Source: Chitinophagaceae bacterium
Lineage (GTDB): Bacteria > Bacteroidota > Bacteroidia > Chitinophagales > Chitinophagaceae
NCBI GenBank assembly: GCA_023957575.1
Contig: JAMLGU010000009.1
Span: forward strand, 1-64,000
Direction: 5' to 3'
Length of the DNA: 64,000 nt
Both the position numbers and the translations under genes were made by a program. Of the stretch, positions 1 through 8,294 are shown in pieces (position 1 is the stretch's first letter; every line of letters starts with the position of its first letter). The notes beneath the pieces were generated by a model, which made no database searches, was not told the DNA's origin, and saw only the letters and a list, made by a program, of their open reading frames with translations.

Positions 1-89
1 CGGGTTTTGCGTAATAGCCCTATCAAGTGTCGTGGTTAATTTTAAGCTTCTACTAAGGGCTACTACGCAAAGCTCCCGGACGTTGGCGG
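1..89. repeat. Palindromic cassette boundary A (attC-like)
   Basis: An imperfect inverted repeat pairs about positions 2-20 with 57-77 and is followed by GTTGGCGG at 82-89. The outer arms carry a TTTTGCG...CGCAAAGC pair that recurs in the boundary near 1085-1199. This resembles the folded recombination site at the end of an integron cassette. The 5' side is cut by the window edge. The attC reading is inference, since no integrase is in view. Confidence 0.45.
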
Positions 90-111
90 TCAAACAACCA
101 GACAAAACTAT

Positions 112-981
112 ATGGGATACTGTGAATTTTCACCTTGGGGAAACAAATCTGTAACTGTCGAATTCGACTGTGACAACTGTGGTCATAGAGTTATAAGCGA
201 AGAAATAGGCATTCCGACACCTAACTATATGGCAGAAAAAGCAAGCGACTCTCATAATGAAAATGACGGGTATGCTGTTTGCGAAGAATGCGATAAGAAT
301 TTTGATGTACATGTGTATGCAGGTTATGCAGACGGTTACGTTGATGTTGACGATGTGGATGACGAAACTATTGTCGTGAACGAAATTACAGATGAAAGAG
401 AGTTGGATTATTACATTGAGGAACAAATTGATGCAATAATAGGTAGCTTAAACTTCATTGACATTTTCAATAAAGACATATCGAACCTAAAACAATTGAA
501 TGATATAGACTTAGACAATCCAGACTTGCAAGAAACTCTTAGACGACAAATATATTCCGGAGCAATTACATGTCTTGAAGATTATCTGTCCACCACTATT
601 ATTCAAGAGGTCTTGAACAAAGAAGAATGTTTCAAAAATTTTGTAAAAACATACCACGGAATAAAAAATAGGAAATTTGACTTAAGCGAAATCTATGACA
701 AGTTTGACAAGCTAAGAGATATTGTAAAAATAGAACTTGTAGAAGTAATTTATCACGACTTGCCTAAGGTAAAAGGAATGTATCAAGATACTTTTCAAAT
801 TGAATTCCCTGAGATAGGAGACCTAATGAAAGTAATAAAGACACGACACGATATGGTTCATAGAAACGGAAAAAATAAAGAGGGAGAAAAAATTGAACTA
901 ACGAAAGAATTGGCTTCTGATGTCATTGACAAAGTAGAGAAATTTGTTCAAGATATAGAGAGCAAATTAACGAACCGCTAA
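112..981 (+). CDS. Zinc-ribbon plus HEPN-domain protein, putative RNase of a defence cassette
   Basis: The 289-residue product has an N-terminal zinc ribbon (CxxC at C20/C23 and C57/C60) and a mostly helical acidic body. Near the C terminus it has R245-x4-H250 followed by R-N, the RxxxxH pattern of HEPN domains. HEPN proteins with this motif are usually metal-independent RNases in toxin-antitoxin and abortive-infection systems. Here that role is inferred from the motif alone, and I do not recognise the exact family. The gene stands alone between two attC-like boundaries, and its stop codon TAA (979-981) lies inside the boundary sequence CCGCTAAC (975-982), as expected of a compact mobile cassette. 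No partner antitoxin is visible in the cassette. An alternative is a HEPN-like sensor without catalysis. Confidence 0.6.
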   Translation: MGYCEFSPWGNKSVTVEFDCDNCGHRVISEEIGIPTPNYMAEKASDSHNENDGYAVCEECDKNFDVHVYAGYADGYVDVDDVDDETIVVNEITDERELDYYIEEQIDAIIGSLNFIDIFNKDISNLKQLNDIDLDNPDLQETLRRQIYSGAITCLEDYLSTTIIQEVLNKEECFKNFVKTYHGIKNRKFDLSEIYDKFDKLRDIVKIELVEVIYHDLPKVKGMYQDTFQIEFPEIGDLMKVIKTRHDMVHRNGKNKEGEKIELTKELASDVIDKVEKFVQDIESKLTNR

Positions 982-1220
982 CATTAAGCGGATTGAAAAA
1001 AGCCCCCAATAATCGAGCTTTAAAATATACTAAGAAAGCCCCGATCTTAAACGACCGGGGCTTTTTGCAATCCGGTGTTCAACAGCCAGTTTTGCGTCAA
1101 GCGAGGTAACATTTTCCGTTTGAAAACTTTGTTGTAAATTTACGCTTTATCGCTCGCACGGAATTTTCGGTTGAAAATCCCGCCCGAACGCAAAGCTGGT
1201 CAAACGTTATAGGCAACCCC
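975..1220. repeat. Composite palindromic cassette boundary B with 106-bp shared block
   Basis: This stretch between genes has two palindromic modules. The first (979-1084) is nearly identical, with one mismatch, to 7854-7959 and contains an inverted repeat of CGGATTG-A5-GCCCC type with its complement, which could also terminate transcription. The second runs between CCAGTTTTGCG (about 1086-1096) and CGCAAAGCTGG (1189-1199). It ends in GTTATAGGCAACCCC at 1206-1220. Together with CCGCTAAC at 975-982 this matches the layout of a long attC-like site. Confidence 0.5.
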
Positions 1221-1342
1221 TAAACGCCACCGCACATTCAAGCATATTTGGTTTTCCAACCGCACAAATCCAACACTCAAAAACCAAAAGAGCTTGAATT
1301 TTTCCAACGCATCGAAGAAATTACAAGTTTTTAAAAACTTTT

Positions 1343-1400
1343 AAGGACATATTTTGTCCTTAATTCAAAAAACATTATTATCTTTGGACAAACATTGTCC
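1343..1400 (+). promoter_or_regulatory. Two controller operators overlapping a Bacteroidota promoter
   Basis: Two inverted repeats share the core GGACA-N5-TGTCC. Box 1 at 1343-1361 reads AAGGACA-N5-TGTCCTT and box 2 lies at 1386-1400, with centres about 41 bp apart. A -7 box TATCTTTG (1379-1386) touches box 2, and a TTTG (1353-1356) suited to the -33 position sits inside box 1, with 22 bp between the promoter elements. Binding would block the promoter of the downstream operon. The likely binder is the controller protein encoded at 1408. Confidence 0.7.
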
Positions 1401-1407
1401 TTGAAAG

Positions 1408-1719
1408 ATGAGTAAAACAATCGCAACATTTGGTGAACAAATTCGCTTACTTCGTGAAGAAGCTTCACTTTCGCTTCGTGAAGTAGCCGAAGAAATAGGT
1501 ATTGACACTTCTTTGCTTGGTAAAATTGAACGCAACGACAGACAACCAACCAAAGAACAAATCAAACTGATTGCAAAGTTTTTTAAATTGGACGAAAAGG
1601 AGTTGCTGAAAGAATTTATAAGCGACCAAATTGCTTACAAAATTTTGGAAGAAGAAGCCGACTTGGACACGTTGAAGGTCGCTGAAATGAAAATAGAATA
1701 TTTAAAATCGAAGAAATGA
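1408..1719 (+). CDS. XRE-family controller protein of a restriction-modification operon
   Basis: The 103-residue protein has an N-terminal helix-turn-helix of the XRE/Cro-CI type at about residues 8-62 ([20 protein letters not shown] is the recognition part) and a short C-terminal helical tail. Small proteins of this sort in front of restriction genes are usually C proteins that time restriction enzyme expression after transfer. The gene is first in the operon, its stop overlaps the next start (ATGA at 1716-1719), and it lies just behind two GGACA-N5-TGTCC palindromes, which strongly suggests autoregulation. Start ATG 1408 is 22 bases downstream of the -7 box. Confidence 0.8.
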   Translation: MSKTIATFGEQIRLLREEASLSLREVAEEIGIDTSLLGKIERNDRQPTKEQIKLIAKFFKLDEKELLKEFISDQIAYKILEEEADLDTLKVAEMKIEYLKSKK

Positions 1720-2816
1720 ATTATTACGAGCAAATAAGAGAATTAATTAAAAATGTTCCAACAAGTTTGGTGGACTTTTCTTTGCCACGAGATTTGGCAA
1801 GAACACCAACACAAGCATCATCAAACTTTATCACAAATAAAGAACAAGGCGATTGGGCTGAAAATTTTGTTACAAGAGCAATTAACGAAACCTCTACAAA
1901 TTTTGTTGCCGTAAAATATGGGAAGTCAGACGATTTAATTGCAGGAGATGAGGGCTTTGACGACTTTTATCAAGAATTTCAAACCGAATTAGACACAATC
2001 GGTAAAAGACCCGACTTATTGATTTTCAAAAAATCTGATTTTGATACAAATTTAGGCTACGACATTAGCCAAATTCCACATAACACGATTACAGAATACG
2101 TTAAAAAAGCTGTTGCAGGAATTGAAGTTCGTTCAAGTGCTTTTCTCATTGACCGTTACGAAGAATCAATGCAAATTCGCACGGTTAAGTTTTCGCAACT
2201 TGCCTTACAAACAAGAGATAAAATTCTTGCAGAATATGCAGATTTATTAGAGCAACCAAACCGAAGTAAATACATTCCTGTTTTACAATCAATCATAGCC
2301 GAAACATTAAGCGTTACTGATTTCAAAGTACCAGGTTGGAGTTCGTCTGAAAGATTGGTTGAATTGAACAACCTTTTCAAAGAACTCAAAAAATCAATCA
2401 AAGAAATTCAGAAACGTGATTTTCTTTCAATCACACCAAAAGTTGAGGACATTAAAGTAGTTTACAAATGGATTGAAACTTTCAATGTTCCGCATTTCTA
2501 TTTTCAAGTTTTCTTTGATAAGGTTTACGGAATTTCTTTTGAGCAAATTCTGCAAATCATTTCCGACCCCGACAAAGAGGGTGTAATTTTTTCGGTTGAA
2601 GCCGACACTAAAAATCAAAATAAGACTACAATCAAAATCAATTCTAAAAGCGGAGTTCAAATTGCTTATAAAGTTGACGAACCCGAACACAAAAGCGTTC
2701 GCAAAGAAATGAGCAGAGGACGATTGCTGTTTTATGTCACATTTGAAGGCGGAACAGCTTATTTGGACGTAAATAATTTGCGTGAAATTTTAGGAATACA
2801 ACAAAACGTTTTTTAA
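1716..2816 (+). CDS. Type II restriction endonuclease, AccI-like candidate
   Basis: The 366-residue protein has no signal peptide or membrane segment. Its gene is locked between the controller and the methyltransferase by overlaps of 4 bases and 1 base. A possible PD-(D/E)XK-type site is formed by R98-P99-D100 and the downstream G136-E137-V138-R139, with an E-rich GDWAEN helix at 45-50. Length, and pairing with a methyltransferase of about 540 residues, remind me of the AccI system (GTMKAC), but that assignment is from memory of family size and layout. The restriction role is well supported by context; the specificity is uncertain. It would cut unmodified foreign DNA. Confidence 0.65.
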   Translation: MNYYEQIRELIKNVPTSLVDFSLPRDLARTPTQASSNFITNKEQGDWAENFVTRAINETSTNFVAVKYGKSDDLIAGDEGFDDFYQEFQTELDTIGKRPDLLIFKKSDFDTNLGYDISQIPHNTITEYVKKAVAGIEVRSSAFLIDRYEESMQIRTVKFSQLALQTRDKILAEYADLLEQPNRSKYIPVLQSIIAETLSVTDFKVPGWSSSERLVELNNLFKELKKSIKEIQKRDFLSITPKVEDIKVVYKWIETFNVPHFYFQVFFDKVYGISFEQILQIISDPDKEGVIFSVEADTKNQNKTTIKINSKSGVQIAYKVDEPEHKSVRKEMSRGRLLFYVTFEGGTAYLDVNNLREILGIQQNVF

Positions 2817-4432
2817 TGCTAACGACCAAAATTGAAATAATCGGCAATGAACCTGAAAAGACTTATGCTCAAACGGTTTCGTTAGAGCATCGTAAAAAAT
2901 ATGCTCAATTTTTTACGCCTTTTATTGTTGCCGAATTTATGTCAAAATGGATTTTGGGAAACGAGCAACTGCAAACGGTTTTAGACCCTGCCTTTGGTTT
3001 GGGAATTTTTGCAAGAGCAATCCGACAGAAAAACACCCATTGTTTTATCAAAGGTTTTGAAATTGACGAAACCATTTTTCAAGAAGCAAGTGCCATTTTT
3101 GAACAAGAGCAAAACACATCTGTTTTCTTAAAAGATTATATGTTTAACGATTGGGGCAATCGTTATGACGGCATTATTTGCAATCCGCCTTACTTTAAAT
3201 TTCACGACTACGACAATAAAACCATTCTGAAAGAAATTGAAGAAAATTTAGGTTTGAAGCTAAATGGTTTTACCAATCTTTACACGTTGTTTTTATTGAA
3301 ATCGGCATACCAACTGAATAAAAATGGGCGTTCCGCTTATATTATTCCTTCGGAATTTTTAAATTCTGATTACGGAAAACTGGTAAAATTGTATTTGATT
3401 GAAAATAAATTATTGCGTTACATCATTGTTTTTGATTTTGAAGAAAATGTTTTTGATGATGCTTTAACAACCGCTTCTATCCTATTGTTTGCAAACGACA
3501 ACGAAAAATCGGAAGTTGAATTTATCAATGTAAAATCATTTGACGAATTACAATCTTTACAATCAAAAATTCAAACTTATCCGAAAAGCAAAGTAGAAAA
3601 ATCGTTTTCATTTTCCGAACTTAATCCCGAAATAAAATGGCGAGCGTATTACCAAAAACAAAACGCAACACGGTTTAAAAATCTTGTTCCGTTTTCAACT
3701 TATGGTAAAGTTGTGCGTGGTATTGCTACAGGTGCAAATGGATATTTTACGTTTAATCAATCCAAAGCAAAAGAATATAGCATTGATGAAAAATTTTTGC
3801 TGCCTTGTATTACAAAGGCGGTTGATGTAAACGGAGCGTTTTTTACAAAAGAAAATTTCGAGACATTAAAAAAGTTGGATAAGAATATTTTCTTGTTCAA
3901 TGCCTGCCTACCCAACAGGCAAGCAACTGAACAAAAAGGAGCGTTGTCAAAATACATTTTGAAAGGCGAAAAAGAAGGTGTCAATAAAAAGTATTTAACC
4001 GCAAGCCGCAACCCTTGGTATTCTTTGGAAAAACGACCACCATCGCCCATTTGGGTTTCGGTTTTTAATCGTAATGGCTTACGTTTTATTCGCAACGAAG
4101 CAAATATCAGCAACCTTACAACTTTTCATTGTATATACTTAAATCTGTTTTCCGAACCGAAAGTTGATTTACTCTTTGCTTATCTCTTAACAGATATTTC
4201 CAAAGAGATTTTCAATGACAATCGCAGAGAATACGGAAACGGATTGCACAAATTTGAACCGAATGACATCAACAAAGCCTTAATGGCTGACCTTGATAAA
4301 ATCAGTAAGAAAGATGAAGAACAAATTTTGAATTTGTATTATGAGTATAGGAAATCTGAGTTGTCGGGAAACGCAAATATAGATTTATTGGAGAAAATAA
4401 ATAATATATTTTTAATGAATTTTTTAATCTAA
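2816..4432 (+). CDS. N6-adenine DNA methyltransferase of the type II system
   Basis: The 538-residue protein has the motif order of gamma-class amino methyltransferases. Motif X is QFFTP at 31-35, motif I DPAFGLGIF at 57-65 binds S-adenosylmethionine, and the catalytic NPPY is at 123-126. A long C-terminal half is expected to hold the target recognition domain. It would methylate adenine in the recognition site of the enzyme encoded directly upstream. The start ATG shares its A with the upstream stop codon, so translation is probably coupled. The C-terminal part from about residue 240 resembles TaqI/Eco57I-type recognition regions only in general terms. Confidence 0.85.
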   Translation: MLTTKIEIIGNEPEKTYAQTVSLEHRKKYAQFFTPFIVAEFMSKWILGNEQLQTVLDPAFGLGIFARAIRQKNTHCFIKGFEIDETIFQEASAIFEQEQNTSVFLKDYMFNDWGNRYDGIICNPPYFKFHDYDNKTILKEIEENLGLKLNGFTNLYTLFLLKSAYQLNKNGRSAYIIPSEFLNSDYGKLVKLYLIENKLLRYIIVFDFEENVFDDALTTASILLFANDNEKSEVEFINVKSFDELQSLQSKIQTYPKSKVEKSFSFSELNPEIKWRAYYQKQNATRFKNLVPFSTYGKVVRGIATGANGYFTFNQSKAKEYSIDEKFLLPCITKAVDVNGAFFTKENFETLKKLDKNIFLFNACLPNRQATEQKGALSKYILKGEKEGVNKKYLTASRNPWYSLEKRPPSPIWVSVFNRNGLRFIRNEANISNLTTFHCIYLNLFSEPKVDLLFAYLLTDISKEIFNDNRREYGNGLHKFEPNDINKALMADLDKISKKDEEQILNLYYEYRKSELSGNANIDLLEKINNIFLMNFLI

Positions 4433-4747
4433 ATGGATACAGACGACTTATCAATTCCAACATACAGAGGAATTATTATAGAAGCCGAAAATTACAATCA
4501 CGATTTGACTTTGCAGTTTGGCGTTTTAGCATCCTACTGCAAAGACGATGATGATTATTTGAATCAAGCGGAAGCAATGATAAAGGAATGGCTTGAAAAT
4601 GAAGATTTTGATGCAGTTGCCGATGATATATTCTTTGGAGAATATGTCGATTTAGAAAGTTTAAAAACTACATTAGAAAAGCTACTCTCAAATATTGCAC
4701 AAATCAGAAAAACACCAATGAATGAAAGAGAGTATGAAGAATGGTAA
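4433..4747 (+). CDS. Small acidic protein of unknown function in the restriction/TOTE operon
   Basis: The product is 104 residues, strongly acidic and without membrane segments, cysteine pairs or a recognisable catalytic motif. Its ATG follows the methyltransferase stop codon with no gap and the helicase gene starts 9 bases after its stop, so it is almost certainly translated as part of the operon. Position between a methyltransferase and a primase-helicase suggests a modulator or DNA-mimic-like accessory protein. That is only inference from charge and location. I do not recognise a family. Confidence 0.6.
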   Translation: MDTDDLSIPTYRGIIIEAENYNHDLTLQFGVLASYCKDDDDYLNQAEAMIKEWLENEDFDAVADDIFFGEYVDLESLKTTLEKLLSNIAQIRKTPMNEREYEEW

Positions 4748-4756
4748 AATCAGAAA

Positions 4757-7720
4757 ATGAATGAACAATTATTTCAGCAAATACAACTTTTCAAATCTGT
4801 ATTCAAAGGCAGAGAAGATGTGTTTGCTGTTCGGTGGGAAAAATCCGGAAAATCGGGCTATATGCCTGCCTATCATTACGACCCGTATCATTATCGGACA
4901 CACAAAATGAATGGTGGATCTTTTGCCAACTATCCACACAAAACCTATTTGCCACTAACCGAAAACGAAATTGAAAGGCATTTAAACGGTATTCAACAAA
5001 TAGGTGTTTATCCTTTATTACAAGACAATACATCGTGGTTCTTAGTAGCTGATTTTGACAAGGAAAATTGGCAAAGAGAAGCAACCACTTTTCTCAATGC
5101 TTGTAAAGAAAATCAAATTCCTGCTTATCTGGAACGTTCTCGTTCGGGAAATGGCGGACACGTTTGGATATTCTTTGAACAACCTTATCCTGCAATCAGA
5201 AGCAGAAAGATTTTTATCTCTATTCTTGAACAATCAGGAACATTTTCAATGTTTGATAAAAGTTCAAGTTTTGACCGTCTGTTTCCCAATCAGGATTTTC
5301 TTTCGGGAAAAGGATTTGGAAATTTAATAGCATTGCCTTTTTTCAAACCGACATTCGAAAAAGGGAATAGTTGCTATATCAATCCCGATACTTTTGAACC
5401 TTTTGCCGACCAATGGCATTTCCTCAAAGAAATTAAACGAATTTCTAATAATGAATTAGATAAATTGTTTCAACAATTTTCAAACTCAACAGAGTTGAAA
5501 ACGCAAAAAGTAAGTTCAGGAAAATTAGAAATTGATTTAAGCAATCAAGTTAAAATTAGTAGAAACGGTTTTACCACACCATTGATAAATTTTCTTAAAG
5601 AAGAGCTGAATTTTTATAATTCCGAATTTATCATCAAAAAGAAATCGGGCAGAAATACTTTTGGAACTGAGCATTATTTCAAGTTTGTTGAAGAAACAGA
5701 AAACGATGTTATTGTTCCAAGAGGTTTTATTGGGAAACTCCTTCGTTTTTGCAAAGAAGCACAAATTGATTTTCAGTTTTCCGATAAAAGAAAACTGAAA
5801 CAAACCATTACTTTTTCATTCAATGCTCAACTTAGGGAACATCAAGAAGAAGCAATAGAAGCCACTACCAAAAAGGACTTTGGAGTAATTGTAGCACCGA
5901 CAGGTTCAGGTAAAACTGTTATCGGATTAAAAATAATTACCATTAAAAAACAACCGGCTCTTATCATTGTTCATCGAAAACAATTATTGGAACAATGGAT
6001 TGAACGCATTGAAGCATTTATCGGTATTCCTAAAAAAGAAATTGGTATTATCGGACAAGGCAAAGCGAAAATCGGAAAGCAAATTTCAGTTGCAACAATT
6101 CAAACCTTACCAAAGAAATTAGATGAAAGTAAAAATACTTTCGGAATAATTATAGTTGATGAATGCCATCATATTCCGGCTGAAACATTTCGTAATACGA
6201 TTGAGCAATTGAATACATTTTATCTCTACGGATTGACGGCAACACCTTTCAGAAAATACAATGACGGTAAACTTATTTTCACTCATTTAGGCGAAATTAT
6301 TGCCAACATTCAAGCAACTGAAATTGAAAATTACAAGCAAGCCAAAATCATTATCAGAAATACAGAATTAGAGGTTCCCTACAATTCAAAGATGGATAGT
6401 TTTGAAACCTTGTCAAAAATTTTGGTTCACGACACGAACAGAAACAAACAAATATTAAACGATGTTCAATTGGAATTAAATCAAGGCAAAAAAGTTGTCA
6501 TCATTACCGAAAGAAAAGAACACATTGATACGCTGAATTTATTCCTAAAGCAATCGTATGAAACCATTACTTTGAGCGGAGATGATACGGACAGTAATAA
6601 AAAGACAAAGTGGAAAACCTTGAAAGACGGCAGTTTTCAGGTTTTGATAACCACTGGACAGTATTTTGGAAAGGGAACGGATTTGCACAATATCAACACT
6701 TTATTTTTGGTATATCCGTTTTCATTTCATGGCAAGTTAATTCAATACATCGGCAGAGTTCAACGTTCAGAAATCAATCCGACAATTTATGATTATCGAG
6801 ACATCAAAATTGATTATCTCAATAAACTTTTCCTGAAACGAAACACCTACTATCGAAAAATTGATAGACAAGCAACTTTATTTGATGAACCGAAAGAGGA
6901 AATTATTGTTTCAAAAAACGAGACTATTCTGATAGAAAAACAAATTAAAATTCCGATTGCAGATTTAGAATTTCGTTACGGAAATGTAGCATTTCTTTAT
7001 ACTGATAAAGAGACAAACACAACACTTGAATTTGAAATTGAGAACACTGAACTACGACCAGAATTTGAAGTTTTAAAACATTACTTTATAAAAGTTTTGA
7101 AGTCAAAAACAATTTCGGTAGAACTATTTGCTGAGTTTGAAGACGGAAAAGTTGTTTCACAATTAGCCACTTCGCAAGATGTAGAACGCATAAACAAAGA
7201 AATTGTCGAAAGCGTTAAGTTTCAATTTCTCAACAAGGGGTTAATTGGACAAACACCAATAACTAAACAGAACATTATTACATCTGAAGAATTGCAAAAC
7301 AACCAAAATATCTATCCTAACGCTGAAAGCATAATGACAGATTTGCTTAAAAATAAAAATTACAAACACTCACAACATATCCAATTTTTGGCAGACAATC
7401 ACAAAAGCAACACAATGAAAATTCGTTTTGTATTGCAACCTTTCTCTTTCGTTTTTCTGCTTTCAGGCGAGCAACAATATCATATTGTTTTGGAAACATT
7501 AGACACAGAAGAAGCCACTTATATTTGGCATACATCAAAAGACCGACAAACGTTAATTGAAACTGTAAAACATATAGACCAACAATTAAACATTATCAGA
7601 GATAAAGGACGAGAAACATTTTTAAAGACCAACCCTGAAAACTTTAACCGAATTATGCACGATTATTCAGACGAAAATAACGGATTATACTTTGGAAAAA
7701 TTTATTGGAAGAACAACTGA
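4757..7720 (+). CDS. TOTE-type conflict protein: AEP primase domain fused to SF2 helicase
   Basis: The 987-residue protein starts with a primase-like domain of the archaeo-eukaryotic superfamily. It has D99-F100-D101, SRSGNGGH with H135, and a RLFPNQD stretch at about 174-180, all typical of the primase found in TOTE conflict systems. A superfamily 2 helicase follows, with Walker A APTGSGKT (380-387), DECH (468-471), TAT (494-496) and QYIGR with R667/R670 as motif VI. The last 290 residues are of unknown fold. TOTE modules are known to associate with restriction and modification enzymes, and this one shares an operon with both. It may act on incoming DNA, by unwinding or primer synthesis. The conserved motifs all look intact. 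Confidence 0.8.
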   Translation: MNEQLFQQIQLFKSVFKGREDVFAVRWEKSGKSGYMPAYHYDPYHYRTHKMNGGSFANYPHKTYLPLTENEIERHLNGIQQIGVYPLLQDNTSWFLVADFDKENWQREATTFLNACKENQIPAYLERSRSGNGGHVWIFFEQPYPAIRSRKIFISILEQSGTFSMFDKSSSFDRLFPNQDFLSGKGFGNLIALPFFKPTFEKGNSCYINPDTFEPFADQWHFLKEIKRISNNELDKLFQQFSNSTELKTQKVSSGKLEIDLSNQVKISRNGFTTPLINFLKEELNFYNSEFIIKKKSGRNTFGTEHYFKFVEETENDVIVPRGFIGKLLRFCKEAQIDFQFSDKRKLKQTITFSFNAQLREHQEEAIEATTKKDFGVIVAPTGSGKTVIGLKIITIKKQPALIIVHRKQLLEQWIERIEAFIGIPKKEIGIIGQGKAKIGKQISVATIQTLPKKLDESKNTFGIIIVDECHHIPAETFRNTIEQLNTFYLYGLTATPFRKYNDGKLIFTHLGEIIANIQATEIENYKQAKIIIRNTELEVPYNSKMDSFETLSKILVHDTNRNKQILNDVQLELNQGKKVVIITERKEHIDTLNLFLKQSYETITLSGDDTDSNKKTKWKTLKDGSFQVLITTGQYFGKGTDLHNINTLFLVYPFSFHGKLIQYIGRVQRSEINPTIYDYRDIKIDYLNKLFLKRNTYYRKIDRQATLFDEPKEEIIVSKNETILIEKQIKIPIADLEFRYGNVAFLYTDKETNTTLEFEIENTELRPEFEVLKHYFIKVLKSKTISVELFAEFEDGKVVSQLATSQDVERINKEIVESVKFQFLNKGLIGQTPITKQNIITSEELQNNQNIYPNAESIMTDLLKNKNYKHSQHIQFLADNHKSNTMKIRFVLQPFSFVFLLSGEQQYHIVLETLDTEEATYIWHTSKDRQTLIETVKHIDQQLNIIRDKGRETFLKTNPENFNRIMHDYSDENNGLYFGKIYWKNN

Positions 7721-7841
7721 CACAACCCAACGCTTTTGATAGCAAATTTTCATTTTTCCAATCGCACAAAACCCAACAAAAATGCAAAAGAGCTACCAAG
7801 CCAATGCTAAACCAAGGGCCAACAAACGGAACGAAAATAAA

Positions 7842-8095
7842 GGGGTATGCCTATAACATTAAGCGGATTGAAAAAAGCCCCCAATAATCGAGCTTTAAAA
7901 TATACTAAGTAAGCCCCGATCTTAAACGACCGGGGCTTTTTGCAATCCGGTGTTCAACATCGGTTTTGCAAGAGAGCGGGCGAAGTTCTTCGGTTGAAAA
8001 ATTTGTGCTATATTTGAACTTCGGTTCTTCGATTGGAGTTTTGTGCTAAAAATCCGCCACAAACGCCAAGCTGCCAAAACGTTATAGGCAACCCC
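7842..8095. repeat. Palindromic cassette boundary C
   Basis: GGGGTATGCCTATAAC (7842-7857) and GTTATAGGCAACCCC (8081-8095) bracket about 225 bases. The first part (7854-7959) is the second copy of the 106-bp block also seen at 979-1084. The same end sequence GTTATAGGCAACCCC opens the cassette at 1206, so the 1206-7857 segment has inverted terminal sequences with one base inserted. The gene-free stretch from 7721 to 8294 holds only this element and unrecognised flanks. Confidence 0.5.
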
Positions 8096-8231
8096 ACGAA
8101 CGACCGTGGTAACATCATCGGACTGACAAAAAACAAACAGACCAAGCCGACCCACCACCCCACAGACTAAAAACTTTCGTAAAAATTTGCACAAGTCAAA
8201 AAACATCTGTTGCCTTAATAATAATTCAAAT

Positions 8232-8273
8232 AAAAAAGAGTTGCCTCCAATTAATATTAGACAACTCCTTTTT
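8232..8273. terminator. Possible terminator downstream of asd
   Basis: GAGTTG (8238-8243) can pair with CAACTC (8262-8267), extended by A/T pairs after one mismatch, with an 18-base loop. Runs of A and T on either side make it a modest bidirectional terminator just beyond the asd stop codon. Confidence 0.4.
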
Positions 8274-8294
8274 AAAAATAATACAAACCAGGTT

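Noticed and set aside
979..1084. Simple intrinsic terminator only
   Set aside because: The element is repeated almost exactly at 7854-7959 and forms part of complementary cassette ends; termination may be an added role, but it does not explain the 106-bp identity.
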